The notes under the pieces are model-generated. The model saw only the letters and a program-made list of their open reading frames with translations. It ran no database searches and was not told the origin of the DNA. 6,522 bases of DNA from an uncultured Campylobacterota bacterium (lineage in GTDB: Bacteria > Campylobacterota > Campylobacteria > Campylobacterales > Arcobacteraceae): contig CAIJNA010000190.1 of the NCBI GenBank assembly GCA_903821805.1, forward strand, positions 1-6,522. Direction: 5' to 3'. The translations under genes were made by a program, and so were the position numbers. Numbering within the stretch: position 1 is the stretch's first letter; each line of letters opens with the position of its first letter. Shown one piece after another: positions 6,241-6,522 of the stretch.

Positions 6241-6522
6241 CTATAGTATTACTGGCATAATAATTGTCGTGAAATTATTATCTTTTAATGCGAAAGGTAA
6301 TTTTGTTTCATTAAAGCCTATTTCAAATTTCTCATGATTTGATGTGCTTAAGAAATCTAGTAAATATTTACTATTTACAGCAAAATGAAACGCTTCTGGT
6401 ATATCTAGTTTTTCTTCAATTTGTGTTTTTGCTTCATTATCTTCATCTAAGCTTTCAAAAATAATACCATTAGGTTTAAATGTTAACTTAATGTTTGGTT
6501 TTAGAGAAGTTATTAGTTTAAT
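6241..6522 (-). CDS. dnaN: DNA polymerase III beta sliding clamp, C-terminal part
   Basis: The frame is open from the right edge and ends with TAG at 6241-6243, giving the last 93 residues. The ending FTTIIMPVIL matches the sliding-clamp C-terminus (E. coli ends in VMPMRL), whose Met-Pro strand lines the pocket that binds polymerase and other clamp partners. Upstream, FHFAVNSKYLLDFL and the following IGFNETKLPFALKD fit domain III, where a helix leads to the strands of the last clamp domain. The protein forms the ring-shaped dimer that tethers DNA polymerase III to DNA. The 5' part, and presumably dnaA and the origin, lie beyond the window. Identity rests on the C-terminal motif and on gyrB directly downstream, a classic order near bacterial origins. 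Confidence 0.93.
   Translation of the reverse strand: MKLITSLKPNIKLTFKPNGIIFESLDEDNEAKTQIEEKLDIPEAFHFAVNSKYLLDFLSTSNHEKFEIGFNETKLPFALKDNNFTTIIMPVIL

Noticed and set aside
1..6522. CRISPR array, insertion sequence, tRNA or rRNA gene, or a toxin-antitoxin or defence cassette
   Set aside because: No regularly spaced repeats, transposase motifs, RNA gene folds or paired small toxin/antitoxin frames were seen. Most of the window is ordinary core operon.

Overview
The window is AT-rich and gene-dense. It looks like a chromosomal segment a few kilobases downstream of dnaA and the replication origin, probably from a Campylobacterota (epsilonproteobacterial) genome of the Arcobacter type. This placement is inferred from the low GC content, the dnaN-gyrB-mnmG order, the long Gram-negative-type GyrB, and a 278-residue protein that I associate from memory with that phylum. 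No database search was possible.

Right to left on the minus strand, five genes form one tightly packed unit. They are the 3' end of dnaN (sliding clamp), gyrB (DNA gyrase subunit B), mnmG/gidA (tRNA wobble-uridine modification), a 92-residue heavy-metal-associated (HMA) domain protein, and a 278-residue conserved protein with a GT-B/PseG-like look. The junctions are a 25-bp gap, an 8-bp overlap, a 4-bp ATGA overlap and a 1-bp gap. This points to one transcript with translational coupling. No terminator is visible until a small U-rich hairpin just after the last gene (895-914).

Left of this unit is a separate accessory-looking module. It has its own sigma70-like promoter (855-882), an 18-bp perfect palindrome (831-848) where transcription should start, a good ribosome binding site, an unrecognised 179-residue gene (266-805), and a long terminator-like hairpin (200-235). 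The palindrome contains a perfect match to the general DnaA box TTATNCACA. Imperfect 20-bp direct repeats (105-124 and 884-903) flank the module, as if it had been inserted or reshuffled between the operon and its old terminator. At the far left, the last 24 codons of a plus-strand gene end at 77 and run directly into a strong bidirectional terminator hairpin (74-99), so the two sides converge.

Functionally, the core operon combines chromosome replication and supercoiling (DnaN, GyrB) with tRNA modification (MnmG), followed by two little-characterised small genes. I see no CRISPR array, insertion sequence, tRNA or rRNA, and no convincing new defence or mobile system. The points most worth checking are the DnaA-box-like palindrome, the repeat-flanked unknown gene, and the uncharacterised HMA plus GT-B-like pair at the end of the operon.
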